A DNA stretch of 64,000 nucleotides, from assembly GCF_015221875.1 (NCBI RefSeq), contig NZ_JACYGY010000001.1, forward strand, positions 2,046,001 to 2,110,000, read 5' to 3'. Numbering within the stretch: position 1 is the first letter of the stretch; each line of letters starts with the position of its first letter. The notes below the pieces were generated by a model. That model saw nothing but the letters and a program-made list of their open reading frames with translations. It did no database searches and was not told the DNA's origin. The position numbers and the translations under genes were made by a program. Shown in pieces: positions 8,473 through 16,942 of this stretch. Origin of the DNA: Dyadobacter subterraneus (GTDB lineage Bacteria; Bacteroidota; Bacteroidia; Cytophagales; Spirosomataceae).

Positions 8473-9210
8473 ATGATTAACAAAAAAATTGCGCTTGTCA
8501 CCGGTGCCAATCGCGGGATAGGTTTTGAAACGGCCAAACAACTGGGTGAGCAAAATGTTATTGTGGTTCTAGCTGCACGAAAACTCGCCGATGCCGAGCA
8601 GGCGGCGGCTAAACTCAAATTACTGGGGATAGATGCACATGGCATTCAGCTTGATATTACCAGGGAATCAGAAAGGTTGGCAGCGGCTCAGACCATTGAA
8701 GATTTATTTGGAAAACTGGACATACTAATCAACAATGCCGGGGTAGCACCAAAGGATATGCTGAAAAAATCAGTGAATATCCAAACTACACCTGAGGATT
8801 TTGACTGGGTTTTCAAGACTAATTTCTTTGGTGCAGTGCACCTGACCAGTGCACTTTTACCACTTTTAAAGAAAAGCGATTCGGGCCGGATCGTCAATCT
8901 TTCAAGCGGTGTGGGTTCATTATCTATACAGTCTATGGCAGATAGTCCTTTGGCTGCTTTTCGTACCCTGTCCTATAATGCTTCCAAGGCATCTTTGAAC
9001 ATGTTTACCATTTTATTGGCTGAGGAATTAAAGGAGTTTGGCATTAAGGTCAACTCTGCACATCCGGGCTGGGTAAAAACAGAAATGGGTTCGGCTGATG
9101 CACAACTGGAAATTGCCGAAGGCGCCAAGACCAGCGTAGAACTTGCACTCATTGATGATGAAGGCCCGTCTGGTAAATTCTATCATTTGGGAGAAGTAAT
9201 AAGCTGGTAA
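8473..9210 (+). CDS. SDR, carbonyl-reductase type
   Basis: A 245-residue short-chain dehydrogenase with cofactor loop TGANRGIG, NNAG at the end of strand 4, a long insertion before the active site (SGVGSLSIQSMADSPLAAF) and catalytic YNASKAS. The insertion and the C-terminal PGWVKTEMG place it with carbonyl reductase 1-like NADPH enzymes, which reduce aldehydes and quinones. It is a different SDR branch from the one at 6742, so the two are not recent duplicates. It fits a role in reactive-carbonyl removal within the operon. Confidence 0.9.
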   Translation: MINKKIALVTGANRGIGFETAKQLGEQNVIVVLAARKLADAEQAAAKLKLLGIDAHGIQLDITRESERLAAAQTIEDLFGKLDILINNAGVAPKDMLKKSVNIQTTPEDFDWVFKTNFFGAVHLTSALLPLLKKSDSGRIVNLSSGVGSLSIQSMADSPLAAFRTLSYNASKASLNMFTILLAEELKEFGIKVNSAHPGWVKTEMGSADAQLEIAEGAKTSVELALIDDEGPSGKFYHLGEVISW

Positions 9211-9256
9211 CCTGGCCAGCAAGACATCCATTGTATCACCTTTAAACAAATAAATA

Positions 9257-10111
9257 ATGAACAATCAAACAGCGTATCCGCATCTTGAAAAGAAAGTGCT
9301 GTTAATAACAAAGCATAGCCCTGCATTCTGGAGGGTAACACTGGACAATCCGCCAATCAACCTGATGGGCCCTGATATGATATCCGGCCTTCAGCTTTTG
9401 ATGGACCAGATTGAGGCTGATAAGGAATTAAAAGTCATTGTTTTCGACAGTGCCAACAAGGAATATTTTGTCTCTCACTTTGATGTACTGCGTGGTGCAG
9501 AAGTACCAATGGTTTCAGGGAAGCTTGGCGTTCAGCAGTGGGTCGATGTTTCCAACAGGCTCCACAACTCAGGTGTAATCAGCATTGCATCGGTAAGGGG
9601 GCGTGTCCGTGGTATTGGATCAGAATTTATTCTTGCCTGCGATATGCGTTTTGCCAGTAAGCAGAAAGCAATTTTTGGCCACCTTGAAGTAGGGATGGGC
9701 TTAATGCCGGGTGGCGGAGCAACAGAATACCTGCCACTGCGTGCAGGATATGCGCGGGCACTTGAAATTGCCGTAAGCTCGGATGATTATACGGCTGAGA
9801 CTGCCGAACTATATGGCTGGATCAACAGGGCTTTTGACGATGTAGAGCTGGACGGCTTTGTTAACAATCTGGCAGCGCGCATTGCCGGATTTGAAATGGC
9901 CGCGTTGCAGGCAACCAAAGCGACAATCCTGCAAAGGTCTGGCGGCGGTCCGGGGCCCTTTGAGATCATGGAGTCAACAAGAAAATTCTTCGACCTGTAC
10001 CAAAGGCCTGAATCTCAGAGAAGGCTTGAAAAGTTAATGGACATGGGCTTTCAACAAGATTCAGATACCGAATTAAGGTTGGGGCATTACCTGGGCACCT
10101 TAGCTGAATAA
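9257..10111 (+). CDS. Enoyl-CoA hydratase/isomerase family protein
   Basis: A 284-residue crotonase-fold protein. LDNPPINLMGPDM gives the first strand region, SVRGRVRGIGSEFILACDMRF gives the oxyanion-hole segment and FGHLEVGMGLMPGGGATEYL contains the glutamate seen in hydratases. Usual catalytic pairs differ between crotonase subfamilies, so the exact reaction cannot be set. No acyl-CoA synthetase or thiolase is nearby, so a role in fatty-acid breakdown is not supported by context; the gene belongs to the TetR-controlled run (46 bp after the SDR). Confidence 0.85.
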   Translation: MNNQTAYPHLEKKVLLITKHSPAFWRVTLDNPPINLMGPDMISGLQLLMDQIEADKELKVIVFDSANKEYFVSHFDVLRGAEVPMVSGKLGVQQWVDVSNRLHNSGVISIASVRGRVRGIGSEFILACDMRFASKQKAIFGHLEVGMGLMPGGGATEYLPLRAGYARALEIAVSSDDYTAETAELYGWINRAFDDVELDGFVNNLAARIAGFEMAALQATKATILQRSGGGPGPFEIMESTRKFFDLYQRPESQRRLEKLMDMGFQQDSDTELRLGHYLGTLAE

Positions 10112-10147
10112 ATTATATAAATCAATAATTCTGTAAATAACCTGTTT

Positions 10148-10579
10148 ATGAAAGCAATAGGAAAATCAACGTGGGAAGGCACCTGGAAAGAAGGAACCGG
10201 GACAATTTCAACAAAATCAGCCATTTTGACCAATGCTCCGGTCAGTTATTCAAGCAGGTTTGAAGGTGCTCCCGGAGCAAGTCCGGAAGAACTACTGGCA
10301 GCGGCACACGCGGCCTGCTTTAATCAGGCGCTGGCCAATATAGCGGGGCAGAACAACTTGAAAACAGAAAGTATCAATACCGAAGTTGAAGTTGAACTTG
10401 GATTTGAAGAAAGTACAGGGCACCCTGAAATCAAAGGTCTGCATTTTAATGTGCAATCCAGTATTCCAAATGCCACCGAGGAGCAGTTTCAGGACTTTGC
10501 CCAAAGAGCTAGTGTAAGCTGTACGATTTCAAAAATTATCAAGGTGAAAGGAACTGTTACGGCAACCCTGATAAAATAA
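10148..10579 (+). CDS. OsmC-family peroxide reductase
   Basis: A 143-residue OsmC/Ohr-fold protein. Both redox cysteines are present: one in AAAHAACFNQAL (near residue 57) and one in ASVSCTISKII (near residue 123). SPEELLAAAHAACF is the classic OsmC signature. Members reduce organic hydroperoxides using a dithiol donor. Length is normal for the family. It sits 36 bp after the crotonase gene and 30 bp before the next, so it is cotranscribed. Its presence supports an oxidative or electrophile stress function for the operon. Confidence 0.93.
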   Translation: MKAIGKSTWEGTWKEGTGTISTKSAILTNAPVSYSSRFEGAPGASPEELLAAAHAACFNQALANIAGQNNLKTESINTEVEVELGFEESTGHPEIKGLHFNVQSSIPNATEEQFQDFAQRASVSCTISKIIKVKGTVTATLIK

Positions 10580-10609
10580 CAGAAGTATTTTAATTTAACT
10601 TGGATTAAA

Positions 10610-11236
10610 ATGAAGACCACCTATCAAATTGACAAAACAGCGCTTGTTTTAGTAGACGTTCTGAATGATTTTCTGGCAGATGACGGCAAGCTGAATGCGG
10701 GAGTGAAGCCCATGATCGAAAAAATGGATCTAAAGGCAAATCTGAAAAATCTGATTTCATCCTCACGTCAGGCAGGCATTAAAATTGTCTATGCGCCGCA
10801 TGGCCTGGACGAGCATAGTTTTGAGAATCTCTCTCATGTACTACCCCGGATGCAATGGGGAAAAGATAATAAGGTGTTTTGGAAAGACAGTAAAGGTGCT
10901 GACTTTTATCAGGATTACTATCCGATGGAAGGTGATATCGTTGCAGAACGACATCATATCTACAATTCGTTTTTTAATACTGATCTTGACAAGCAGCTTC
11001 GTGACAATGGAATAGAGTATGTGGTACTGGCAGGCTTTACCTCCCAGACTTGTGTTGAAGGTACCGGCAGGCATGCGCTTGAATCAGGATACCACGTGAC
11101 ATTCCTGACTGATGGCGTGGCAGAATTTACCGAGCGTGCCCAGGATATGGCCATTGAAATATCGTATCCTGCCTTTGGTCATGCCGTGCTTACCATCGCA
11201 GAATTCATCGATGCTTTAAAGACATCTGTGGCATAG
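10610..11236 (+). CDS. Isochorismatase-like cysteine hydrolase
   Basis: A 208-residue member of the isochorismatase superfamily. The aspartate lies in LVLVDVLNDFL and the nucleophile cysteine in TSQTCVEGTGRHALE, followed by GYHVTFLTDGVAEF. These define the Asp-Lys-Cys hydrolase group (nicotinamidase, N-carbamoyl hydrolases and relatives). The substrate cannot be named from motifs. It follows osmC by 30 bp. Confidence 0.88.
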   Translation: MKTTYQIDKTALVLVDVLNDFLADDGKLNAGVKPMIEKMDLKANLKNLISSSRQAGIKIVYAPHGLDEHSFENLSHVLPRMQWGKDNKVFWKDSKGADFYQDYYPMEGDIVAERHHIYNSFFNTDLDKQLRDNGIEYVVLAGFTSQTCVEGTGRHALESGYHVTFLTDGVAEFTERAQDMAIEISYPAFGHAVLTIAEFIDALKTSVA

Positions 11237-11298
11237 GACCTTGGATTAACCCGTGTCACCAAGATCCGGGTTAATTTCTTAAAATAAAATTTAACAGC

Positions 11299-12279
11299 AT
11301 GAAAGCATTAATTTTTGATAAAATTGGCATTCCACAGCAGGTGCTTTATTTGGCTGAGCTGCCAATTCCTGTCATTGGCGATAACGATGTGCTTGTTCGT
11401 ATGGTTGGCGCATCAATCAACCCAGGAGATTTTCTTTTTATTCAAAACCTGTATCCCGAGCCTAAAAAACCGGTTTTCCCCCATCAGGTTGGTGGAGGCC
11501 ATGGAGCTGGAACAATAGAAAAAGTGGGTAAGAATGTCATGCTGAAACCCGGCGCTTTTGTAGCTTTCAGTTATTACAATACCTGGTCAGAATATGTGGC
11601 AGTTCCTGCCGAATATCTGATCGAGCTTCCGAAGGATTTTCCACTGGAAAAAGCTGCACAGATTAATAATCTGGTTAGCGCCTGGGATCTGCTTACTGAT
11701 TCCGGAGTAGAAAAAGGGCAGTGGCTTGCCCTAACAGCAGGAAATTCTTCCCTCTCCCTAATTATTTCCCAATATGCAGCTCAAAGGGGGATAAAAGTAG
11801 TATCCATCGTCAGAAAGCAAAGACCTGAATTAGGTGCCCAGCTTACCAAAGCAACGGAAACCATAGAGCTCTCAAAATTAGAAGGGTCTTTAAAAGATAA
11901 GATCATGGCAGTTACAGGTGGCTGGGGTGTTAACGGAATTATCGACAATGTGGGTGGCCCTCAACTTGCTGATTTGATTAAATCTGTTGCTTTCGGCAGC
12001 AAGTTAATTGTTAATGGCGGGATGAGCAGGGAAAAATTTGAGCTGCATAACTTTGATATCCTGATGACCAATCTTACGATCCAGGCTCATATTTACCGTT
12101 ACTTGTTTGCACCTGTTCAAAGTAGTGACTTTACAATGCTTAGTGATATTATAGAAATAACAAAGCAGCCAGATTTCTATGTACATATTGGCGGTAAACA
12201 TCAACTGGAAGATTTCAGGTCCGCAGTAGAAGCCACCATTCAAAATCCGGAAAAAGGAAAGCGTTTTTTTGTCTTTTGA
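11299..12279 (+). CDS. MDR-family quinone/enoyl reductase
   Basis: A 326-residue medium-chain dehydrogenase/reductase. The N-terminal half has SINPGDFLFIQNLYP and GGGHGAGTIEKVG, typical of zinc-free quinone oxidoreductases and trans-enoyl reductases. The Rossmann part is altered: TAGNSSLSLIISQYA replaces the usual GxGxxG. The C-terminus FRSAVEATIQNPEKGKRFFVF is family-typical. Likely NADPH-dependent reduction of quinones or enals, in keeping with the other carbonyl and peroxide enzymes in the operon. Confidence 0.88.
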   Translation: MKALIFDKIGIPQQVLYLAELPIPVIGDNDVLVRMVGASINPGDFLFIQNLYPEPKKPVFPHQVGGGHGAGTIEKVGKNVMLKPGAFVAFSYYNTWSEYVAVPAEYLIELPKDFPLEKAAQINNLVSAWDLLTDSGVEKGQWLALTAGNSSLSLIISQYAAQRGIKVVSIVRKQRPELGAQLTKATETIELSKLEGSLKDKIMAVTGGWGVNGIIDNVGGPQLADLIKSVAFGSKLIVNGGMSREKFELHNFDILMTNLTIQAHIYRYLFAPVQSSDFTMLSDIIEITKQPDFYVHIGGKHQLEDFRSAVEATIQNPEKGKRFFVF

Positions 12280-12380
12280 TTGTAACCCGTTTTTAGAATA
12301 GAGAAGCAATCACCGGTTACCATAACGGCCATGGGCACAGCTATAAAAAGCACTTGAAATAAACTCATTTTAGAAGATTG

Positions 12381-12851
12381 ATGATACAATTTACAAGCTA
12401 TTACAGCTCAGCCTATCAGCTACACCTGCTGAAATGCGTGTTAACACTTTTTCTGTTTTTAGAAATCCAGTCCGTTCTGGCTCAGGATCATAAAAAAGTG
12501 GCGTTGTCAGGTGAGCTAACGGCTCAGGCGCTGGTGTCAACGGATATACATTCCTTATACCTGAATTTTGTAGCAGGTGGAATCAAATATAAATTTAAAA
12601 ATTCGGCAGTTGCACTTAATGTATATCCAGCATTCCGGTACCTATGGGATACATCACAGAGAGTACCCGGAAGGTCAGCTGTTACGCCGGGTTTAGCCTT
12701 TGGTCCTTTATTTCAATATAAACACTATATCATTTCAACTCCCCTTTTTTACGATGCATTTAAAGGGAGGTGGAGATTGACACTGGGTATAGGACTGGGC
12801 ATTGACAAGTTTTTCTATAAGAGCGGTAAGGAAGAAAAAGTGCAGCAGTAA
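12381..12851 (+). CDS. Hypothetical outer-membrane-like protein
   Basis: A 156-residue protein started at the ATG at 12381 (a TTG lies just before). A hydrophobic segment (LLKCVLTLFLFLEIQSVLAQ, ending near residue 35) looks like a signal peptide. The mature part is rich in alternating aromatic strands (LYLNFVAGGIKYKF, ALNVYPAFRYLW, LTLGIGLGIDKFFY), as in small beta-barrel proteins that serve as outer-membrane components. I do not recognise the family. It ends 19 bp before the ABM gene and keeps the operon's direction. Confidence 0.6.
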   Translation: MIQFTSYYSSAYQLHLLKCVLTLFLFLEIQSVLAQDHKKVALSGELTAQALVSTDIHSLYLNFVAGGIKYKFKNSAVALNVYPAFRYLWDTSQRVPGRSAVTPGLAFGPLFQYKHYIISTPLFYDAFKGRWRLTLGIGLGIDKFFYKSGKEEKVQQ

Positions 12852-12870
12852 ACCAAAGAATAATCACCCA

Positions 12871-13437
12871 ATGAAAACTGATATTACTGTCATTACACAT
12901 ACCGTAAAAAAAGGCCACAACGAAGCTTTTGAACAGTGGATTCATGATATTGTAAACGATGCTGTAAACTTTGAAGGCTATCAGGGTATTAATATTATTA
13001 AACCATTTGATGAAAGCAATGAATATACACTTACTGTGCGGTTCGATGATAAAAGGAACAGACTGCAATGGGAATCTTCCGAAATCAGAAGACATTGGGT
13101 TTCAAAGCTGGATACACTCGTTGCCAAAGCAGGGGAAATCCACTATGAGCAAGGCGTGGAATTCTGGTTTTCGACCCCGCTGCGGCCTGCTAACCTCACT
13201 GCTCCAAAGTGGAAAATGGCTTTACTGACCTGGTCAGCTGTCTTTACGCTCATTTGCTTTTTAACGCTTTTTATTAATACCATAGCCCCTGATATCCCCT
13301 TAGTGATAAGGTTGTTTTCTATGACGATTGTAATGACTTTGAGTTTAACTTATATCATTATGCCCCGGATAACAAAAATGTTTTCTTTCTGGTTATTTAA
13401 AGAGGCTAAAAATGAACAGGCTGCCAAAGTAGAGTGA
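12871..13437 (+). CDS. ABM-domain monooxygenase with two C-terminal membrane helices
   Basis: Started at the ATG at 12871 the product has 188 residues; the longer frame would overlap the previous gene. Residues 1-95 are an antibiotic-biosynthesis-monooxygenase type ferredoxin-like domain (ITVITHTVKKGHNEAFEQW, then YTLTVRFDDKRN). Residues 110-175 hold two membrane helices (MALLTWSAVFTLICFLTLF and LFSMTIVMTLSLTYIIM). This ABM-plus-two-helix form is known in bacteria; the domain removes or oxidises quinone-like compounds in other families. It probably sits at the inner membrane facing the cytoplasm, next to a histidine kinase gene 27 bp downstream. Confidence 0.8.
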   Translation: MKTDITVITHTVKKGHNEAFEQWIHDIVNDAVNFEGYQGINIIKPFDESNEYTLTVRFDDKRNRLQWESSEIRRHWVSKLDTLVAKAGEIHYEQGVEFWFSTPLRPANLTAPKWKMALLTWSAVFTLICFLTLFINTIAPDIPLVIRLFSMTIVMTLSLTYIIMPRITKMFSFWLFKEAKNEQAAKVE

Positions 13438-13464
13438 TAACATAATCACAATTAATGAAACAAA

Positions 13465-14880
13465 ATGGCACAACATAAAGATCAGTTAAAGCAATTTGGA
13501 GCGCTTACCGGTGTTCCCCTTTCTCAGCTGGAATGGTTAGAGCAACATAGCAAAGTGTTCAATTATTTTGATGGTGACTTTATAACGGTTGAAGGCACAG
13601 ATATCGACGGACCGCATTTCATTGTGGAAGGCCATGTCATTCTCTTTATGAAACAGGGGAATGAAAACAGGGAAATTGTGACCTTGGGCGAAGGTGAAAT
13701 ATTTGGTTATCTGCCTTATTCCAGAAGTACGCATGCAAGTTATTTTGTACAGGCTATTGGGCCGGTAAGAATAGTATCTTTCAATACAAAAGAGATACGT
13801 ATAATGATAAGGGATCATTTTGAACTATCCCAGGCACTGGTGCATATGATGAATAACAGGGTGCGTGATTTTACAGCACTTCAACAGCAAAATGATAAAA
13901 TGGCCGCCTTGGGAAAATTGGCTGCCGGCCTGGCACATGAATTGAACAATCCTGCTGCTGCCCTGGTTAGCGATGCACTTTCACTTCGCCTGCACCTGGA
14001 TTTTGAGACAAAAGCACTTAAAGAACTTACCGCATTGGGTATGGAACCCTCACAGGCACGGGACGTAAATAAGGAATTGCTAAGAATCATGGCATCAAAA
14101 TATAATGCAGGCTTAAGTCTGAAGGAAAGATCCAGAAAAGAAGAAGAAGTTGCTGGCTGGCTGGATAAACATGAAGTGACTAATTCCGAGGATTTGTCGG
14201 AAATATTTGTTGATTTTAATATTAGCCCTGAAAATCTTCAATTGTTGGAAAGATTCATCCCTGAGCAAATCAGGTCATCTGTTTTTGATTGGATGCATCA
14301 CATTTTTATAACTGAAAAAATGATCCGGGATATTCAGGTATCATCCTCAAGGATTTCTGAACTGATTAAATCCGTTAAAATTTATACCCATATGGATCGG
14401 GGGGCGGAAAAATCAGCTTCGGATATCCACAGCGGAATCAGCAATACCCTTAGCATTTTAGGTCATAAACTCCGGGCAGGAAACATCGAACTTGATGAAA
14501 TATACGATCGAGTGCTTCCACCGGTTATGGCCTACACAGGGGAGCTCAATCAGGTGTGGACTAACCTTATTGATAATGCCCTGGACAGTATGCAGGTGAA
14601 TAAGAAAGGTAAATTAACCATTTCAACCCAAAAAGACCGTGAATTTGTTAAAATCATGATTACCGACAATGGCCCGGGTATACCTGAAACGATCAGATCA
14701 AACATCTTTGATCCGTTTTTTACTACCAAAGACGTCGGCAAAGGAACTGGCATGGGCCTGGAAACCGTACAGCGGATCGTGCTAAAACACAAAGGTACTG
14801 TCAAAGTACAGTCCTTGCCGGGTGAAACCACCTTTACTGTCTGCTTACCGGTTGACTACAGTGCCGCCAATAAAAAATAA
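13465..14880 (+). CDS. Histidine kinase with N-terminal cNMP-binding domain
   Basis: A 471-residue cytoplasmic sensor kinase with no membrane segment. Residues 20-130 form a cyclic-nucleotide-binding (Crp-type) beta-roll (GEIFGYLPYSRSTHASYFVQ). The phosphoacceptor is in LAAGLAHELNNPAAA (H158). The ATPase part has the N-box NQVWTNLIDNALDSM, ITDNGPGIP and GKGTGMGLETV. A 130-residue insertion lies between the H-box and the ATPase. The next gene, 6 bp away, starts with a receiver domain, so the pair is a two-component system whose output is an oxidoreductase rather than a DNA-binding protein. The same kinase-reductase pairing occurs elsewhere in bacteria. Confidence 0.92.
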   Translation: MAQHKDQLKQFGALTGVPLSQLEWLEQHSKVFNYFDGDFITVEGTDIDGPHFIVEGHVILFMKQGNENREIVTLGEGEIFGYLPYSRSTHASYFVQAIGPVRIVSFNTKEIRIMIRDHFELSQALVHMMNNRVRDFTALQQQNDKMAALGKLAAGLAHELNNPAAALVSDALSLRLHLDFETKALKELTALGMEPSQARDVNKELLRIMASKYNAGLSLKERSRKEEEVAGWLDKHEVTNSEDLSEIFVDFNISPENLQLLERFIPEQIRSSVFDWMHHIFITEKMIRDIQVSSSRISELIKSVKIYTHMDRGAEKSASDIHSGISNTLSILGHKLRAGNIELDEIYDRVLPPVMAYTGELNQVWTNLIDNALDSMQVNKKGKLTISTQKDREFVKIMITDNGPGIPETIRSNIFDPFFTTKDVGKGTGMGLETVQRIVLKHKGTVKVQSLPGETTFTVCLPVDYSAANKK

Positions 14881-14886
14881 GACAAC

Positions 14887-16548
14887 ATGGAAAAGCCAAT
14901 AATATTTTCAATAGATGATGACCGGCAGGTATTAAATGCCATTGCAAGGGATTTAAAAGTACGCTATGCTTCCGAGTATAAGATTATCAGCACTACTTCC
15001 GCAAAAGAAGCACTGGAAAGAATTACTGAACTTAAAAACGAGGCTAAGCCGGTAGCCATGTTTGTTTGTGACCAGCGCATGCCTGAAATGGAAGGTGTTG
15101 AATTTCTGGAGAAGGCCATGAAAATTTACCCGGAGGCAAAGCGCATCTTACTTACAGCTTATTCGGACACTGAGGCCGCCATTAATTCCATAAACCGGGT
15201 CCAGCTGGATTATTATCTGATGAAGCCCTGGGATCCGCCACAGGAAAAGTTATATCCGCTGCTTGATGATCTGCTTGTAGACTGGCAGAGCAATTATGAA
15301 CCAGATTTTAAAGGAATCCGTGTAATTGGTTACCAGTATTCACCTTTCTCACACAACATCAAGGATTATTTGGCAGGCAACCTGGTACCTTATCTTTGGC
15401 TGGACATTGAGAAAAATCCGGAAGCACGCAAATTGCTTGAGCTCAACAGTCTCAGTGAAGAAAGCCTGCCCGTTGTTCTGCTCGATGGCGGAGTGATTTT
15501 GAAGCAGCCCGATATATTCGCGCTTGCTGAAAGCATAGGAACCAACCCTGAAATCACGGCAGAAATCTATGATGTGGTCATCATCGGTGCAGGGCCCGCC
15601 GGACTTGCTGCAGCAGTTTACGGGGCTTCCGAGGGGCTGCGAACACTGGTCATTGAACGGAAAGCGCCTGGCGGACAGGCCGGAATAAGTTCAAGGATAG
15701 AAAATTATCTGGGTTTTCCTTCAGGACTTAGCGGAGCAGACCTGGCAAGAAGAGCAATTAGTCAGGCCAGGCGCCTGGGTGCGGAATTTTTATCTCCTAA
15801 AGAAGTTGTATCGATAAAGAATGCTGGCAACTACAAAATCATAACGCTGACAGATGGCAGCAAGCTCAACAGCAGGGCAATAATTATTACAACCGGGGTT
15901 GATTACCGTAAACTTGAAACACCTGGGGTAGAAGATTTCACAGGGGCAGGGGTTTATTACGGGGCTGCAATGACAGAGGCCGCAGCATGCAAGGATAAAA
16001 ATGTCTACATTGTTGGCGGGGGAAATTCTGCCGGACAATCGGCGGTGTACCTTTCAAAGTTTGCGGATAAGGTTTATATTGTTATTCGCAAAGACAGTTT
16101 ATCCTATACCATGTCTTCCTACCTGATCCGGCAAATTGCGGATATATCAAACATCGAAGTACTCACCGGTACCGAAATCAGGGAAGCCTCAGGAGAGAAG
16201 TATCTGCAGCAGCTCACCCTTGAAAATGTTGCAACTGGCGAAAAATCAACCGGAGATGCTGCCGCACTGTACATATTTATAGGGGCCAAACCGTTTACTG
16301 ACTGGCTGGATGGTACCATTCAGCGAAACCAAAAGGGCTTTATTGAAACCGGCCATGAGCTCGTGGCCTATACTGATTTCAAACTAGCCTGGAAGTTAAA
16401 AAGAGATCCTTTCCTTCTGGAAACAAGTATGCCGGGTATTTTCGCCGCTGGCGATGTCCGTGCCGGAGCTATGAACAGGGTTGCTTCGGCAGTTGGCGAA
16501 GGTTCGATGGCAATTTCCTTTGTGCACAAATACCTTGCCGAAAACTAA
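14887..16548 (+). CDS. Receiver-glutaredoxin-like-thioredoxin-reductase-like fusion
   Basis: A 553-residue three-part protein. Residues 1-135 are a response-regulator receiver (acidic DDD at 10-12, phosphoacceptor D62 in VCDQRMPEMEG, K113 in LMKPWD). Residues 143-215 look like a glutaredoxin fold, but the usual CPYC site reads SPFS (152-155). Residues 226-553 are a thioredoxin-reductase-like flavoprotein with FAD loop GAGPAG (234-239), NAD loop GGGNSA (377-382) and terminal GIFAAGDVR. The CxxC expected near residue 357 is missing; the position reads VYYGAAMT. Thus it binds FAD and NAD(P)H but cannot do classical dithiol exchange. Phosphorylation by the adjacent kinase may gate its activity. 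Confidence 0.9.
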   Translation: MEKPIIFSIDDDRQVLNAIARDLKVRYASEYKIISTTSAKEALERITELKNEAKPVAMFVCDQRMPEMEGVEFLEKAMKIYPEAKRILLTAYSDTEAAINSINRVQLDYYLMKPWDPPQEKLYPLLDDLLVDWQSNYEPDFKGIRVIGYQYSPFSHNIKDYLAGNLVPYLWLDIEKNPEARKLLELNSLSEESLPVVLLDGGVILKQPDIFALAESIGTNPEITAEIYDVVIIGAGPAGLAAAVYGASEGLRTLVIERKAPGGQAGISSRIENYLGFPSGLSGADLARRAISQARRLGAEFLSPKEVVSIKNAGNYKIITLTDGSKLNSRAIIITTGVDYRKLETPGVEDFTGAGVYYGAAMTEAAACKDKNVYIVGGGNSAGQSAVYLSKFADKVYIVIRKDSLSYTMSSYLIRQIADISNIEVLTGTEIREASGEKYLQQLTLENVATGEKSTGDAAALYIFIGAKPFTDWLDGTIQRNQKGFIETGHELVAYTDFKLAWKLKRDPFLLETSMPGIFAAGDVRAGAMNRVASAVGEGSMAISFVHKYLAEN

Positions 16549-16577
16549 GACAACAAGGAACTGAAATATGGAATATT

Positions 16578-16853
16578 ATGGCAGATAACAATAGCATATG
16601 CGGCCATCTGGAAGCGATCACAGAACTGAAATTTCCAGTAAAACATGAATGCTCCGAATGCATGAAAACCGGCGGTAACTGGGTACACCTGCGTACTTGC
16701 CAGGCTTGTGGGGAAACGCTTTGCTGCGACTCTTCGCCCAACAAACACATGAGTAAGCATGCAGCTGAAAAAGGCCATCCAGTGGCTATTTCAGCTGAAC
16801 CCAAAGAGCGTTGGCTTTGGTGCTTTAAAGACAAACAGATGGCTGAATATTAG
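16578..16853 (+). CDS. UBP-type zinc-finger protein
   Basis: A 91-residue protein that is almost entirely one Znf-UBP domain: CGHLEAI, then HECSECMKTGG, WVHLRTCQACGETLCCDSS and HMSKHAAEKGHPVAI, with the expected Cys/His ligands. In eukaryotes the domain binds the free C-terminus of ubiquitin; bacterial stand-alone copies are known beside thioredoxin-reductase-like fusions, and their ligand is not known to me. It lies 29 bp after the fusion gene, so it is probably the third member of that signalling module. Confidence 0.9.
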   Translation: MADNNSICGHLEAITELKFPVKHECSECMKTGGNWVHLRTCQACGETLCCDSSPNKHMSKHAAEKGHPVAISAEPKERWLWCFKDKQMAEY

Positions 16854-16942
16854 AAGTGTAAAGCACTGATATCAGAATTTTCAGATGTAAATAATATCTA
16901 TCACTTTTAAAAGCAATCCTTACCCTAACTCAAAACAATACG

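Noticed and set aside
14887..16548. Ordinary thioredoxin reductase annotation
   Set aside because: The CxxC motif required for that reaction is absent and a receiver domain is fused, so the plain name would mislead.
16469..16834. Minus frame of 121 codons opposite the UBP zinc-finger gene
   Set aside because: The plus strand has the complete Cys/His set of a Znf-UBP domain and fits the operon.
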